The notes beneath the pieces were generated by a model that made no database searches, was not told where the DNA came from, and worked only from the letters and a program-made list of their open reading frames with translations. A program made the position numbers and the translations under genes. From Caldifarciminota bacterium UBA6260 (GTDB taxonomy: Bacteria; Hydrothermota; 32-111), in the NCBI GenBank assembly GCA_002441125.1, contig DJVI01000004.1:1-46065 (forward strand): a DNA stretch of 46,065 nt. Direction: 5' to 3'. Within the stretch, counting starts at the first letter, position 1. The number at the start of each line of letters is the position of its first letter. Of the stretch, positions 1 to 8,428 are shown piece by piece.

Positions 1-410
1 AGGATTAGATCCTCTCTCTTTATTTCGTCTATATTCATCCTTCTCCATAGTCCATGTATATTACAATATGCTCTAACACTTTTTATTTTAAAACTTTTTG
101 GTAATATATAAACTGGTTTTTCATCGATATTGAAAAATTTTTTTATACTCTCTTTATCTGTATTTATTTCTAACCATTCGATATGATGTTCTTTCGTCAT
201 CGGATGTTCAACTTCGCCAACAGATATTTCAAAAAAACCATTTTTTTCTTTTATGAATGGTAGATGTTTTTCCATTCCTTCATCTTTATTTTTCGATTCC
301 TCTTTCAACATAACTTTTCCACAACAAATGATTTCTCCATCTCCTTCCCTTAAAATTTCAACTACATTATTACATACAGAACACCTTAAGATATCTTTTT
401 TTATATCCAT
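1..410 (-). CDS. dfx: Desulfoferrodoxin / superoxide reductase (3' end outside window)
   Basis: Superoxide reductase reduces superoxide to peroxide in the cytoplasm of anaerobes, using electrons from rubredoxin-like donors. I translated the minus strand from ATG 410-408. It gives an N-terminal desulforedoxin-like domain with CSVC near residue 10 and CCGK near residue 30. The catalytic domain has EVEHPM and KEHHIEW, then CNIHGLW near residue 115. These supply the His and Cys ligands of the mononuclear iron site. About 136 codons are visible with no stop before base 1. That is already slightly longer than the usual 125-130 residues, so the C-terminus is extended and incomplete here. A perfect AGGAGG lies 4 nt before the start, and a strong promoter lies at 432-460. 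It is divergent from mrp. Family assignment is secure from the motifs; only the end is unseen. Confidence 0.9.
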   Translation of the reverse strand, partial: MDIKKDILRCSVCNNVVEILREGDGEIICCGKVMLKEESKNKDEGMEKHLPFIKEKNGFFEISVGEVEHPMTKEHHIEWLEINTDKESIKKFFNIDEKPVYILPKSFKIKSVRAYCNIHGLWRRMNIDEIKREDLI

Positions 411-431
411 CTCTCCTCCTCTTTTAAAATT

Positions 432-460
432 ATTATAATTCAAAATGTAATCTATATCAA
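432..460 (-). promoter_or_regulatory. Promoter of dfx
   Basis: Reading the minus strand, TTGATA (455-460) is followed by a 17-nt spacer and a perfect TATAAT (432-437), upstream of the AGGAGG and ATG of dfx. The predicted leader is short, about 15 nt, and carries the ribosome-binding site. Confidence 0.7.
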
Positions 461-468
461 GGTTAGGG

Positions 469-496
469 TTGTATTTTTACAAAAATTAACTATATT
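469..496 (+). promoter_or_regulatory. Possible promoter of mrp
   Basis: TTGTAT (469-474), 16-nt spacer, TATATT (491-496), about 28 nt before the mrp start. An alternative pairing is TTACAA (477-482) with TAATAT (501-506), spacer 18. The match is moderate, so the exact boxes are uncertain. Confidence 0.35.
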
Positions 497-524
497 AAAA
501 TAATATCATTTTAAAGGAGTGAAA

Positions 525-1316
525 ATGGAAGAAAAAAAGAAAAATCAGTTCAACAAAATAAAACACAAAATTTTGATTTTAAGTGGCAAAGGTGGTGTTG
601 GAAAAAGTACTGTTTCAGTTAACATATCATCTACTCTTAAAAGTTTGGGATATAAGGTCGGACTTCTCGATATCGATCTACATGGTCCTTCGATTTCAAA
701 AATGGTTGGTGTTGAAGATAGAAGAATTGAACTGGATGATAACAACCTTATGAAACCTGTACTTACTGAAGGTGGAATCAAAACTTTATCTTTATCGATG
801 CTTGTTGAGAAATCTGATTCTCCGATCATCTGGAGAGGACCTTTGAAGATCAAGGCGATTCAGCAATTTTTCGATGATGTAAACTGGGGAGAACTCGATT
901 TTTTGATAATAGATTCTCCTCCTGGAACTGGTGATGAACCTTTAACTATTCTACAACAGATCGAAGGTGTAACAGGAGTTGTAATTGTCACAACACCACA
1001 GGAAGTTTCTACATCCGATGTTGCAAGATCTATAAATTTTGTAAAAATGGTTGGTGGAGAAATTCTTGGGTTAATCGAAAACATGTCATATTTTGTCTGT
1101 CCGGTATGTAAAACTCAACATAAAATTTTTGGAGAAGGTGGAGGTGAAAGGTTGGCAAAACGGTACAATATCGATAACTTTGTAAAGATCCCTTTAGATA
1201 AAGAACTAGTTGAACTTTCTGACTCTGGTAAACCCTATGTTGAAACTTATCCTGACTCAGAGATCTACAAAATTTTTGAGAATTTCATAAAAAATATGAT
1301 CACAAAAATCGAATGA
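525..1316 (+). CDS. mrp: Mrp/ApbC-family P-loop ATPase, Fe-S cluster carrier
   Basis: This is a 263-residue Mrp/NBP35-type ATPase. The family carries and transfers Fe-S clusters to apoproteins in the cytosol as a homodimer. The deviant Walker A GKGGVGKST lies at about residues 21-29. Switch-type DIDLHGPS and SPPGTGDEP follow. The conserved cluster-binding CPVC pair is near residues 191-194. A GTG at 519 in the same frame lies inside the Shine-Dalgarno AAAGGAG (513-519), so ATG 525 is preferred. There is no N-terminal DUF59 domain, so this is the short form. A role in maturing the many Fe-S enzymes nearby (RlmD, Kor, fumarase) is plausible but inferred. Confidence 0.9.
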   Translation: MEEKKKNQFNKIKHKILILSGKGGVGKSTVSVNISSTLKSLGYKVGLLDIDLHGPSISKMVGVEDRRIELDDNNLMKPVLTEGGIKTLSLSMLVEKSDSPIIWRGPLKIKAIQQFFDDVNWGELDFLIIDSPPGTGDEPLTILQQIEGVTGVVIVTTPQEVSTSDVARSINFVKMVGGEILGLIENMSYFVCPVCKTQHKIFGEGGGERLAKRYNIDNFVKIPLDKELVELSDSGKPYVETYPDSEIYKIFENFIKNMITKIE

Positions 1317-1322
1317 TTTTTG

Positions 1323-1351
1323 TTGACTTTCATATTCTTCTTCAATATATT
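1323..1351 (+). promoter_or_regulatory. Promoter of the ompA-like gene
   Basis: TTGACT (1323-1328), exactly 17 nt, TATATT (1346-1351). The expected transcription start is about 1358, giving a leader of only about 13 nt that still contains the AGGAGG of the next gene. It starts 6 nt after the mrp stop codon, so the outer-membrane gene is transcribed independently. Confidence 0.7.
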
Positions 1352-1370
1352 TTTATTTGAAGGAGGAGTT

Positions 1371-3260
1371 ATGGATTTTAAAAAATCTTTTTTTATTTTT
1401 TTGTTTATTGTAATATCAACCTTTTCAATTTTTTCAGCACCATCGATGCAGTTGAACTCAGGATACATTCATTCTCTTGATGCTATATTAAAAGAACAGA
1501 GGTTGAATCTCGGTTTCCATTTTTACGGGTCATCAAGAGATTTTCAAATACCTTACATATCAACCATTGACGGTGATACACATTACAGTTGGGATACTTA
1601 TGCTTTTGCAACTCTCGCATACGGAATAGGTTATTCCTTTACAAACTGGCTTGAGGTAAACATCTATTCAACAGCACATCTTGATGCTATCGATACTCCT
1701 GAAGCGGCGGGAAGAGTTGACGAAAACACGAACTATGCAAGTTACGGTTTTGGTGATACTGAGGTTGGTTTGAAACTGACAACAGGTGGTATATTTGGTG
1801 CTACAAAAAATGCAGATTTCGGTGTATATTGTTTTTATAGATTATCAACAGGTGATACCTATGATACCTTAAAAGACAATTCATCATCGTTTTCGATAGA
1901 TTATATAAAAAATCATGGTGGAATTTTCAGACATTTTACAACGAACAGTCAGGATTTTGGAGTGAAACTTCTAATATCCTTCGTTACATCAACACAGGTT
2001 CCTCTATCGATAAACTTAAATGGTGGTTATACAAAATTCAACAATCTTCCATCATCTATTTCAAATCCCGTTATGTTTGATTACTCAGGATCATTCTCAA
2101 TAAAGTTCGGTTCATTTGTCCCATTTTTTGAAGTTTATGGAAACAAGTATATGTTTGATAACATAAACGATGGAAGGTTGACACATAATTTAACAGGTGG
2201 AGTAAGATTCGATACACCTATAGGTCTTGTCATAGACCTTGGTGCAGATTATAGAATATCAAAATTTGTTCCAGACCTTAAACCTACACTCAACACAACT
2301 TCAGATACTCTACTCATAAATGATGGTTGGGAAGGAACTCCAGACTGGAAAGTATTTTTTGGTTTAACTTACTATTATGATTTTAAGCAGGAAGTTGTCA
2401 AGAAAGAAGAACCGAAAACATTGATAACTGGAAAGATAATTGATGGAGAGAGTGGAAAACCTTTATCAGCGATAGTTACGCTACCGGGTTATTCTGAAAC
2501 ATTACAGATAGTAACAGATTCTACAGGTTTATATTCTATAGATGTGAAACCTGGAAGTATCAGGATAAAAGTTGAAAGAGAAGGATACAAATGGCAAGAG
2601 AAAGGAATAATTATAGAAAAAGGACAGACCAAAATAGTTGATTTTGCTTTAAACAAAAAGGTTGTTGCACAGGGAATCATTACAGGTTGGGTAAAAGACA
2701 AATCATCGGGTGAAAACATTCAGGCGAAATTATCTTTCCCTCAAACAGATATCCCAACATTCACTCCAGATCCACAGACAGGTGTTTACAGAATGAGTTT
2801 GAACCCCGGAACATACACTCTCGCTGCGACACTTGATGGATATGTGACTTATGTTCAACCTGTTGTTATAGAAGCTGATAAAACTTTAATTTTGAATATC
2901 GAAATGTTGAAGAAAGGTGGAAAAATAACATTAAGGGGAATAAATTTTGAATCAGGTAAAGCTACTATACTTCCAGAATCGTATCCTGTTCTCGATGAAG
3001 CTGTAAAACTTTTAAATGATAATCCGAAAGTTAGAATAGAGGTTCAGGGACATACAGATTCTGTTGGAAGTGATAATTCAAATCTTCTTCTTTCACAGGC
3101 AAGAGCTGAGGCTGTCAGAAATTATCTGATTCTAAAAGGTATTGATCCTGCAAGAATAGTTGCAAAAGGTTTCGGTGAACTTATGCCTATCGCTGATAAT
3201 GCAACTAAGGAAGGAAGGGCAAAAAATAGAAGAATTGAATTTTTAATACTTGGAGAATAA
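1371..3260 (+). CDS. OmpA-family outer-membrane protein with two carboxypeptidase-regulatory-like domains
   Basis: This is a 629-residue secreted protein. Residues 1-21 are a signal peptide ending near FSA. About 25-350 look like an outer-membrane beta-barrel, with alternating aromatic strands and repeated YGF/GVRFD segments. Two successive CarboxypepD_reg-like beta-sandwich repeats follow, starting ITGKIIDGESGKPL and ITGWVKDKSSGE. The C-terminal OmpA/MotB peptidoglycan-binding domain spans about 520-629, with VQGHTDSVGS, LSQARAEAVRNYL and GRAKNRRIEF. It likely tethers the outer membrane to the wall. The start at 1371 is supported by AGGAGG 4 nt upstream; an in-frame ATG-like start at 1320 would precede the promoter -10 and is rejected. 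It ends flush against ffh on the other strand. Specific role unknown. Confidence 0.88.
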   Translation: MDFKKSFFIFLFIVISTFSIFSAPSMQLNSGYIHSLDAILKEQRLNLGFHFYGSSRDFQIPYISTIDGDTHYSWDTYAFATLAYGIGYSFTNWLEVNIYSTAHLDAIDTPEAAGRVDENTNYASYGFGDTEVGLKLTTGGIFGATKNADFGVYCFYRLSTGDTYDTLKDNSSSFSIDYIKNHGGIFRHFTTNSQDFGVKLLISFVTSTQVPLSINLNGGYTKFNNLPSSISNPVMFDYSGSFSIKFGSFVPFFEVYGNKYMFDNINDGRLTHNLTGGVRFDTPIGLVIDLGADYRISKFVPDLKPTLNTTSDTLLINDGWEGTPDWKVFFGLTYYYDFKQEVVKKEEPKTLITGKIIDGESGKPLSAIVTLPGYSETLQIVTDSTGLYSIDVKPGSIRIKVEREGYKWQEKGIIIEKGQTKIVDFALNKKVVAQGIITGWVKDKSSGENIQAKLSFPQTDIPTFTPDPQTGVYRMSLNPGTYTLAATLDGYVTYVQPVVIEADKTLILNIEMLKKGGKITLRGINFESGKATILPESYPVLDEAVKLLNDNPKVRIEVQGHTDSVGSDNSNLLLSQARAEAVRNYLILKGIDPARIVAKGFGELMPIADNATKEGRAKNRRIEFLILGE

Positions 3261-4550
3261 TTAAAAGTAATCTTTGAAATTTTTTAACATCTTTTTCATA
3301 TTCTTGTGTTGAACAAGTAGTTGCTTAACCATAGCAACACTTGTTCCACTTCCTTTTGCAATCCTTTTCACTCTGCTTTTATTATTCAAAAGTTCTGGAT
3401 TTTTTCTTTCCTCTTTTGTCATAGAATTTATAATCGCTTCAACTTTTTTAATGTTCTCCTCTTCCATACCTGAAAGTTTTACTTTGCTACCAACTCCCGG
3501 TATCATCTTTATTATCTCTGTCAAAGGTCCCATCTTTCTCAACTGCTTTATCTGAATAAGGTAATCCTCAAAATCAAATTTACCTTCTTTTAGTTTTTTC
3601 TCAATCTTTAAAGCTTCCTCTTCCTTAATCAGGTTCTCAGTTTTTTCAACAAGTGTTACTATATCTCCCATTCCCAGTAACCTTGAAACGAACCTCTCTG
3701 GATAAAATTTTTCAATATCATCTATATGTTCACCTTTACATATAAATTTTATAGGTTTCTCAACACTTTTTACTATTGAAAGAGCAGCTCCACCTTTTTG
3801 GTCGCCATCCATTTTTGTTAAAATAACACCGGTTATATTTATCATCTCGTTGAAGGTTTTCGCACTGTTAACAGCATCCTGTCCTGTTAATGAATCTCCA
3901 ACAAAAAGTTTTTCACAAGGTTTAAATTTTATTTCTATCCTTTTAAGTTCATCCATAAGTTCTTCATCTATATGTAACCTTCCAGCTGTATCAAGAATAA
4001 GAGTGTCAAAGTTGTTCCTCTGGGCGAATTCAACAGCATCCTCTATCCTTTTTATAAGATCATTTTGACTTGTCTGGAAAAAGTTTAAAGAATTTCTCTG
4101 GGAGAGCTGTTTCAACTGATCGTAAGCTGCAGGTCTTTTTATATCACATGGTACAAGAAGTGCATTCCTTCCATCTTTTTGAAACAATTTTGCGAGTTTA
4201 CCACATGTTGTTGTTTTTCCACTCCCCTGTAATCCAACAAGCTCTATTATCGCAGGATTACCTTTAAAATGCAACTCTCTGTCACCTGCTGAAAAAAGTT
4301 CAACAAGTTTATCGTTAACACTCTTTATTATTATATGCTCTGGTTTTAGGGACTTGTAAACTTCCTTCCCAACTATATCTTCTTTTAAAGAGTTCACAAA
4401 CTCGTTAACTATTTTATAGTTAACATCAGCCTCAAGAAGTAAAAGTTTTATCTCCCTTAAAGTAATGTTAAGATCCTCTTCACTAACTTTACCTTTATTT
4501 TTTATTTTGGAAAAAATGTTTGAGAACCTTTCAGTTATTTTTTCAAGCAT
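3261..4550 (-). CDS. ffh: Signal recognition particle GTPase Ffh (SRP54)
   Basis: Ffh binds SRP RNA and signal sequences and delivers ribosomes to the FtsY receptor. The protein is 429 residues, near the usual 440-450. It has an N-terminal four-helix N domain, a GTPase domain with GLQGSGKTTT (about 108), DTAGRLHIDEELMDEL (about 190) and TKMDGDQKGG, and a C-terminal methionine-containing M domain with the RNA-binding IAKGSGTSVAMVKQLL motif. It is the last gene of the 13-gene minus-strand run. Its ATG overlaps the ddl stop by 8 nt, and a GGGAG lies 9 nt upstream. Its stop codon abuts the stop of the convergent ompA-like gene with zero spacing. The SRP RNA is not in this window. Confidence 0.97.
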   Translation of the reverse strand: MLEKITERFSNIFSKIKNKGKVSEEDLNITLREIKLLLLEADVNYKIVNEFVNSLKEDIVGKEVYKSLKPEHIIIKSVNDKLVELFSAGDRELHFKGNPAIIELVGLQGSGKTTTCGKLAKLFQKDGRNALLVPCDIKRPAAYDQLKQLSQRNSLNFFQTSQNDLIKRIEDAVEFAQRNNFDTLILDTAGRLHIDEELMDELKRIEIKFKPCEKLFVGDSLTGQDAVNSAKTFNEMINITGVILTKMDGDQKGGAALSIVKSVEKPIKFICKGEHIDDIEKFYPERFVSRLLGMGDIVTLVEKTENLIKEEEALKIEKKLKEGKFDFEDYLIQIKQLRKMGPLTEIIKMIPGVGSKVKLSGMEEENIKKVEAIINSMTKEERKNPELLNNKSRVKRIAKGSGTSVAMVKQLLVQHKNMKKMLKNFKDYF

Positions 4551-5472
4551 CTTTTAAAACTCCCGCACTTTTTAAAATTTCTTCCACAAGATCATCATAC
4601 TTTATCCCATCGTATTCAGCCTCCATCGGTAGATCTGAAAGATCTGTCATACCGGGAACAGAATTCACTTCAAGTTCAAATATTCTGTTTTTTTGATCTA
4701 TTATGTAATCAACTCTTGCAAAAGATCTCATATTCAAATTTTCAAATATGATTAGAGTTTTTTCCTTCAAAAGTTCAACAGTTTTCATGTCAACTTCAGG
4801 TGGAATCAAAAAATCGGTTTTCCCTTTTGTATACTTTGACTCATAATCGTAAAATTTGTTTTTAGGTTTCAACTGCAATGGAGTTAAAACTTTAGTTTTA
4901 CCTTTATACTCAATAACTCCAACTGTAACCTCTAAACCATTTTCAACATACTCTTCAACCAAAAAATCGTTGAACTGTTTGAAACCTTCCTTCAACAAAT
5001 CTTTTGCCTTATAATTTTCAGTAATAAATGTTCCAACAGATGACCCACCAGTGTTAGGTTTTACAATAACTTTTCCTTTAAAATTCTTTTCAACAATATT
5101 TTCATCTTTTTCAAAAATCTTTCTGTTTATGTATAAAGAATTTAAAACTGGAATATTTAAAGATTTTACCACCTGCTGTGTAAGATATTTGTTTATGGTC
5201 AAAGATGAAGGAATAACACCCGAACCTGTATAAGGTATTTTAAGGTATTCAAGTATCCCCTGAACAACCCCATCCTCCCCCGGTCTTCCATGCATAACAT
5301 TGAAAACTTTATCAAAACTTTTCAAATTTTCTATCAGTTTTTCATCATACTCTATTCTTTTTGCATCGTAACCTTTCCTCAAAAGAGCATCACAAACTCT
5401 TATCGCTGACCTTTTTGAAACTTCACTCTCTATTGAAGGACCACCAAAAAGAACCGCTATTTTTTCAGCCAT
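4543..5472 (-). CDS. ddl: D-alanine--D-alanine ligase
   Basis: Ddl makes the D-Ala-D-Ala dipeptide of peptidoglycan in the cytosol, using ATP. It is an ATP-grasp enzyme of 309 residues, the normal size. Visible motifs are GGPSIESEVSKRS with the catalytic Glu at the N-terminus, NVMHGRPGEDGVVQGILE, IPYTGSG, KPNTGGSSVG in the ATP-grasp region, and the metal/substrate motif EVNSVPGMT followed by PMEAEYDG. Two in-frame TTG codons precede ATG 5472. AAAGGAG at 7 nt supports the ATG. It overlaps the glycerate kinase stop by 8 nt and the ffh start by 8 nt, so translation is probably coupled. Confidence 0.95.
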   Translation of the reverse strand: MAEKIAVLFGGPSIESEVSKRSAIRVCDALLRKGYDAKRIEYDEKLIENLKSFDKVFNVMHGRPGEDGVVQGILEYLKIPYTGSGVIPSSLTINKYLTQQVVKSLNIPVLNSLYINRKIFEKDENIVEKNFKGKVIVKPNTGGSSVGTFITENYKAKDLLKEGFKQFNDFLVEEYVENGLEVTVGVIEYKGKTKVLTPLQLKPKNKFYDYESKYTKGKTDFLIPPEVDMKTVELLKEKTLIIFENLNMRSFARVDYIIDQKNRIFELEVNSVPGMTDLSDLPMEAEYDGIKYDDLVEEILKSAGVLKDA

Positions 5473-6490
5473 CAACAATCTCCTTTAAAATTTTTGCTTT
5501 TTTAAAAAACTCTATTTTATAATCTTTTGATTTTTTATCAAGTATTATAAATGTCAATAGTTTTTTCAGATTTTTACTTTTAATATCAACATCACCAGTT
5601 ATCACAAAAACTTTTTTCTTATACTTTAAAGATCTTTTCACTATCTCTCCATTTATTTTTCCCATTAAAGATTGGTCATCAAATTTTCCTTCATCTATTA
5701 CTATGCAATCACTCTCTTTTATCAGTTTTTCTATTTGAATATTTTTTGATAAGAATTCCCAACTTGAAATATTTTTCCCACCAGCAAAATGAGTGAAAAA
5801 GCCAAGACCTCCACCACTACCTAAAAATTCTTTACCTGAGATATTATATTTTTTTGCTAAATATTTAAAGAGTGATCCATAAAATTTTATATCCTCATCT
5901 TTTACACCTTTCTGTTTCAAAAAAGCTAAAGCACCAGGTTTCCCATCAAGAGGTGACCTAACATCACACACAGATATAAGATTTTTTAAAAGTATAGAGT
6001 TTTTATTTTTTTTCAGATCGATCAAAATTTCACTATCAGGTAATTTTAAAGTTTCATAATTCAAAATTTCAAATGAGCCGGATCCCAAATCGAAAGTTGT
6101 TGTTCCACCTATTCCAAGATATATCTTTTTGTAATCCTTATATACTTTCTTTAAAATATAACCTAAACCTTTACTACTTCTTTTCTCCGGATTTTTAAAA
6201 ATATCTTTAACATTCAAAAAACCAACTATTTTCGCACTTTCAATGTAAAGAGAATTTTTGAACTCAAAAGTTTCAACTTCTATCTTTTCACCTTCAGGGG
6301 AAAAAGTTTTGAAAACCCTTTTTTTAGCTGATGGATATATGAATTTTATAAGATTTAAAAAACCATCTCCACCGTCAGAAACAGGTATAACCGTATCATC
6401 TTTTGAAGAAAAAATTTTTTTGTATATTAAAAATATCTCTCTATTTGAAAGTGTCCCTTTTAAGGAGTTTGCAAAGAAAACTTTTTTCAT
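5465..6490 (-). CDS. glxK: Glycerate kinase (GlxK/GarK family)
   Basis: It phosphorylates D-glycerate in the cytosol, feeding glycolysis. The 341-residue protein carries the family signatures NSLKGTLSNREI at residues 8-19, PVSDGGDGF near 40, YLGIGGTTTFDLG near 120, LGSGGGLGFFTHFAGG near 220 and DEGKFDDQSLMGKINGE near 265. Length is slightly below the usual 370-380, mainly through short loops. The start ATG overlaps the upstream stop as ATGA. No glycerate-forming enzyme is adjacent, so the physiological source of glycerate is not shown by context. Whether the product is 2- or 3-phosphoglycerate cannot be read from the sequence. Confidence 0.88.
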   Translation of the reverse strand: MKKVFFANSLKGTLSNREIFLIYKKIFSSKDDTVIPVSDGGDGFLNLIKFIYPSAKKRVFKTFSPEGEKIEVETFEFKNSLYIESAKIVGFLNVKDIFKNPEKRSSKGLGYILKKVYKDYKKIYLGIGGTTTFDLGSGSFEILNYETLKLPDSEILIDLKKNKNSILLKNLISVCDVRSPLDGKPGALAFLKQKGVKDEDIKFYGSLFKYLAKKYNISGKEFLGSGGGLGFFTHFAGGKNISSWEFLSKNIQIEKLIKESDCIVIDEGKFDDQSLMGKINGEIVKRSLKYKKKVFVITGDVDIKSKNLKKLLTFIILDKKSKDYKIEFFKKAKILKEIVDG

Positions 6491-8427
6491 TTCACAAATT
6501 TTTTAAGAAAAGTAACATTTCCAAATTTGTCATAAACTTTTACAAGTATTGAGAGAGGAACTTTACCATTAAAAGGTATATCTATTGAAAAGTTTTCTTC
6601 CCTGTTATCAAATATCTGATCAACTGGGAATACATCTTTAAATTCACCTCCATTTATAGAAAATTCAACTTTGTCTATAAAACTCTCTTCATCGAACGCT
6701 GTAAAACTCAACCTGTTATTTTGAAAAATATCATCCTTTATCTGAGGTGGAGTATTGTCGATAAGAAAATCTTCAGAGAATTTTTCTTCAGTCAAAGGTT
6801 TTCTATTTTCAATTGAATCGGAAACAAGAATTTTTATCCTGTAATATCCTGTTTGGAAATTTTCATAGTTGAATATAAGATAGTTATCTTCTGTTTGTGA
6901 AACTAAAGGATAATCATATCTGTTATCGTTAAGGAATATAGTGTAAGACAACCTGTCATTATCAAAATCAACACCTTCCCATTTAACAAAAATTTTCTTT
7001 TCGAAAATTTTAGAAATATTCTGCTCCTGAAGATCAACATAAAGATTCTTTTTGAAATTTTTGTCAGTTCTAACATTTTGGGGCATAGCGTAATCTGGCA
7101 GAATTCTTGGTGGAAAAACTACTATATTCTCTATTTTTGGCTTTCTGTTTTCACCTTTATAGTATATCTCAATCTTTTTAAATTTATCCCCATCACCGTT
7201 CAAAACAACTTTGTATTGGAAAAATTTTGATGTTGGAAGGCTGCTGTTTAAGCCATCGAAGACCTGATAGAAATCTGTCCATGTATTGTCAACCTCATAC
7301 GATTCCCCAAATCTGAAAAACACCTTCACCTTCCCAGAAAATTCTGGATAAACTGATGTTATTGAATTTTCAGAGTTAAACTTAAAAACCCTTGAAAAGA
7401 ACTCTCCCTTACCATTGTTGTTTTTTATTTTTAAAATCTGAGGTTGTCCATCGTTTCCAATAAAAACATTCTTATCATCTCTATATAATGATGTTACAAA
7501 ATCAAAATCAAAATTCCCACAGAAGAAAAGATCCTTAAAATCGAAAAAGTATGCTCTCGCTGGTTTTGAAAGAAAAATCAAAACACCATCGTTAAAATCA
7601 CAAATCTGTGAAATATGTGTATCCAGCGCAAACAAGGTATCCAAAACATTGTTCTCTATAGAAATTATATAGGATCTGTACTCCTCAGTTAACGGATCAT
7701 CTGTGTTGGATATCTTTGAATTAAGGAGTATAAAAATCTTATCATCTTTGAAAAAGAAATCTTTTATTTCGCTACCATTTGAGACAAAGATATAATCTGT
7801 TTTCCCATCCTGATAACTTATAAGTTTCCCTTCCCCTTCTGTTGAGAAAAGAAAACCTTTTTTATACTTTTTCATCTGCAAACAGTTTCTATCATTCACT
7901 TCGAAAAATTTTTCAAATTTGTTCTTTTTAAACTCATAAATATTTTCACCGACAAGAGCATAAATTTTTCCATCCAAATCCAAAAGTTTATTTATACTTT
8001 TGTTTCCGTTTTTGAATATAGTGTCACACTTCTTTTTGTCATCTATCCTTACTATAATTCCTGCTGGTTCAACGGAGGCGATAAAACTTTTTTCATCAAC
8101 CTTTAAAATATTCCTTATTATCTCCCCCTCTCTGAATTTCAAAATAGTATCATTTTTACTAATGTTAAAAATGTAAGTGTTGCCACCTGTTCCAACTAAA
8201 ATATCTTTCTTGAATTTTGTGATAGAGTATATCTGGTCAATTATTTTAGTTTCAATTTTTTCGACATTAAATCCATTTTTAACAAAATTTTTTGAAACCA
8301 TAACACCATACGATGTTTTAACAGATGATATATTTTCAAAAGGTGTGTCAACTATTCTTCCTGTTTCCAACCCGTTTAAGAAGAAGGAAAATATTAAAAG
8401 ATAAAATATTACAAAAATTTTTTTCAT
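6487..8427 (-). CDS. Secreted protein, beta-propeller-like N-terminus and Ig-like C-terminus, function unknown
   Basis: This is a 646-residue protein with a clear signal peptide (residues 1-19, ending near FLNG). Residues about 40-350 contain recurring short beta-strand blades with patterns such as ILVGTGGNTYIF, SFIASVEPAGIIVRID and GKIYALVGENIYEF, as in beta-propellers. Residues about 440-646 contain fibronectin/Ig-like segments, including FVKWEGVDFDNDRLSYTIFL and YYRIKILVSDSIENR, then a final AFDEESFIDKVEFSINGG segment. It is probably periplasmic or surface-attached. It has AGGAGG-like GGAGG 4 nt before ATG and starts 1 nt after the S55 protease gene stops, suggesting a functional pair. I recognise no specific family. 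Confidence 0.7.
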   Translation of the reverse strand: MKKIFVIFYLLIFSFFLNGLETGRIVDTPFENISSVKTSYGVMVSKNFVKNGFNVEKIETKIIDQIYSITKFKKDILVGTGGNTYIFNISKNDTILKFREGEIIRNILKVDEKSFIASVEPAGIIVRIDDKKKCDTIFKNGNKSINKLLDLDGKIYALVGENIYEFKKNKFEKFFEVNDRNCLQMKKYKKGFLFSTEGEGKLISYQDGKTDYIFVSNGSEIKDFFFKDDKIFILLNSKISNTDDPLTEEYRSYIISIENNVLDTLFALDTHISQICDFNDGVLIFLSKPARAYFFDFKDLFFCGNFDFDFVTSLYRDDKNVFIGNDGQPQILKIKNNNGKGEFFSRVFKFNSENSITSVYPEFSGKVKVFFRFGESYEVDNTWTDFYQVFDGLNSSLPTSKFFQYKVVLNGDGDKFKKIEIYYKGENRKPKIENIVVFPPRILPDYAMPQNVRTDKNFKKNLYVDLQEQNISKIFEKKIFVKWEGVDFDNDRLSYTIFLNDNRYDYPLVSQTEDNYLIFNYENFQTGYYRIKILVSDSIENRKPLTEEKFSEDFLIDNTPPQIKDDIFQNNRLSFTAFDEESFIDKVEFSINGGEFKDVFPVDQIFDNREENFSIDIPFNGKVPLSILVKVYDKFGNVTFLKKFVK

Positions 8428-8428
8428 C

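Noticed and set aside
253..438. 61-codon plus-strand frame upstream of mrp
   Set aside because: It is antisense to dfx, whose product carries unmistakable superoxide reductase motifs.
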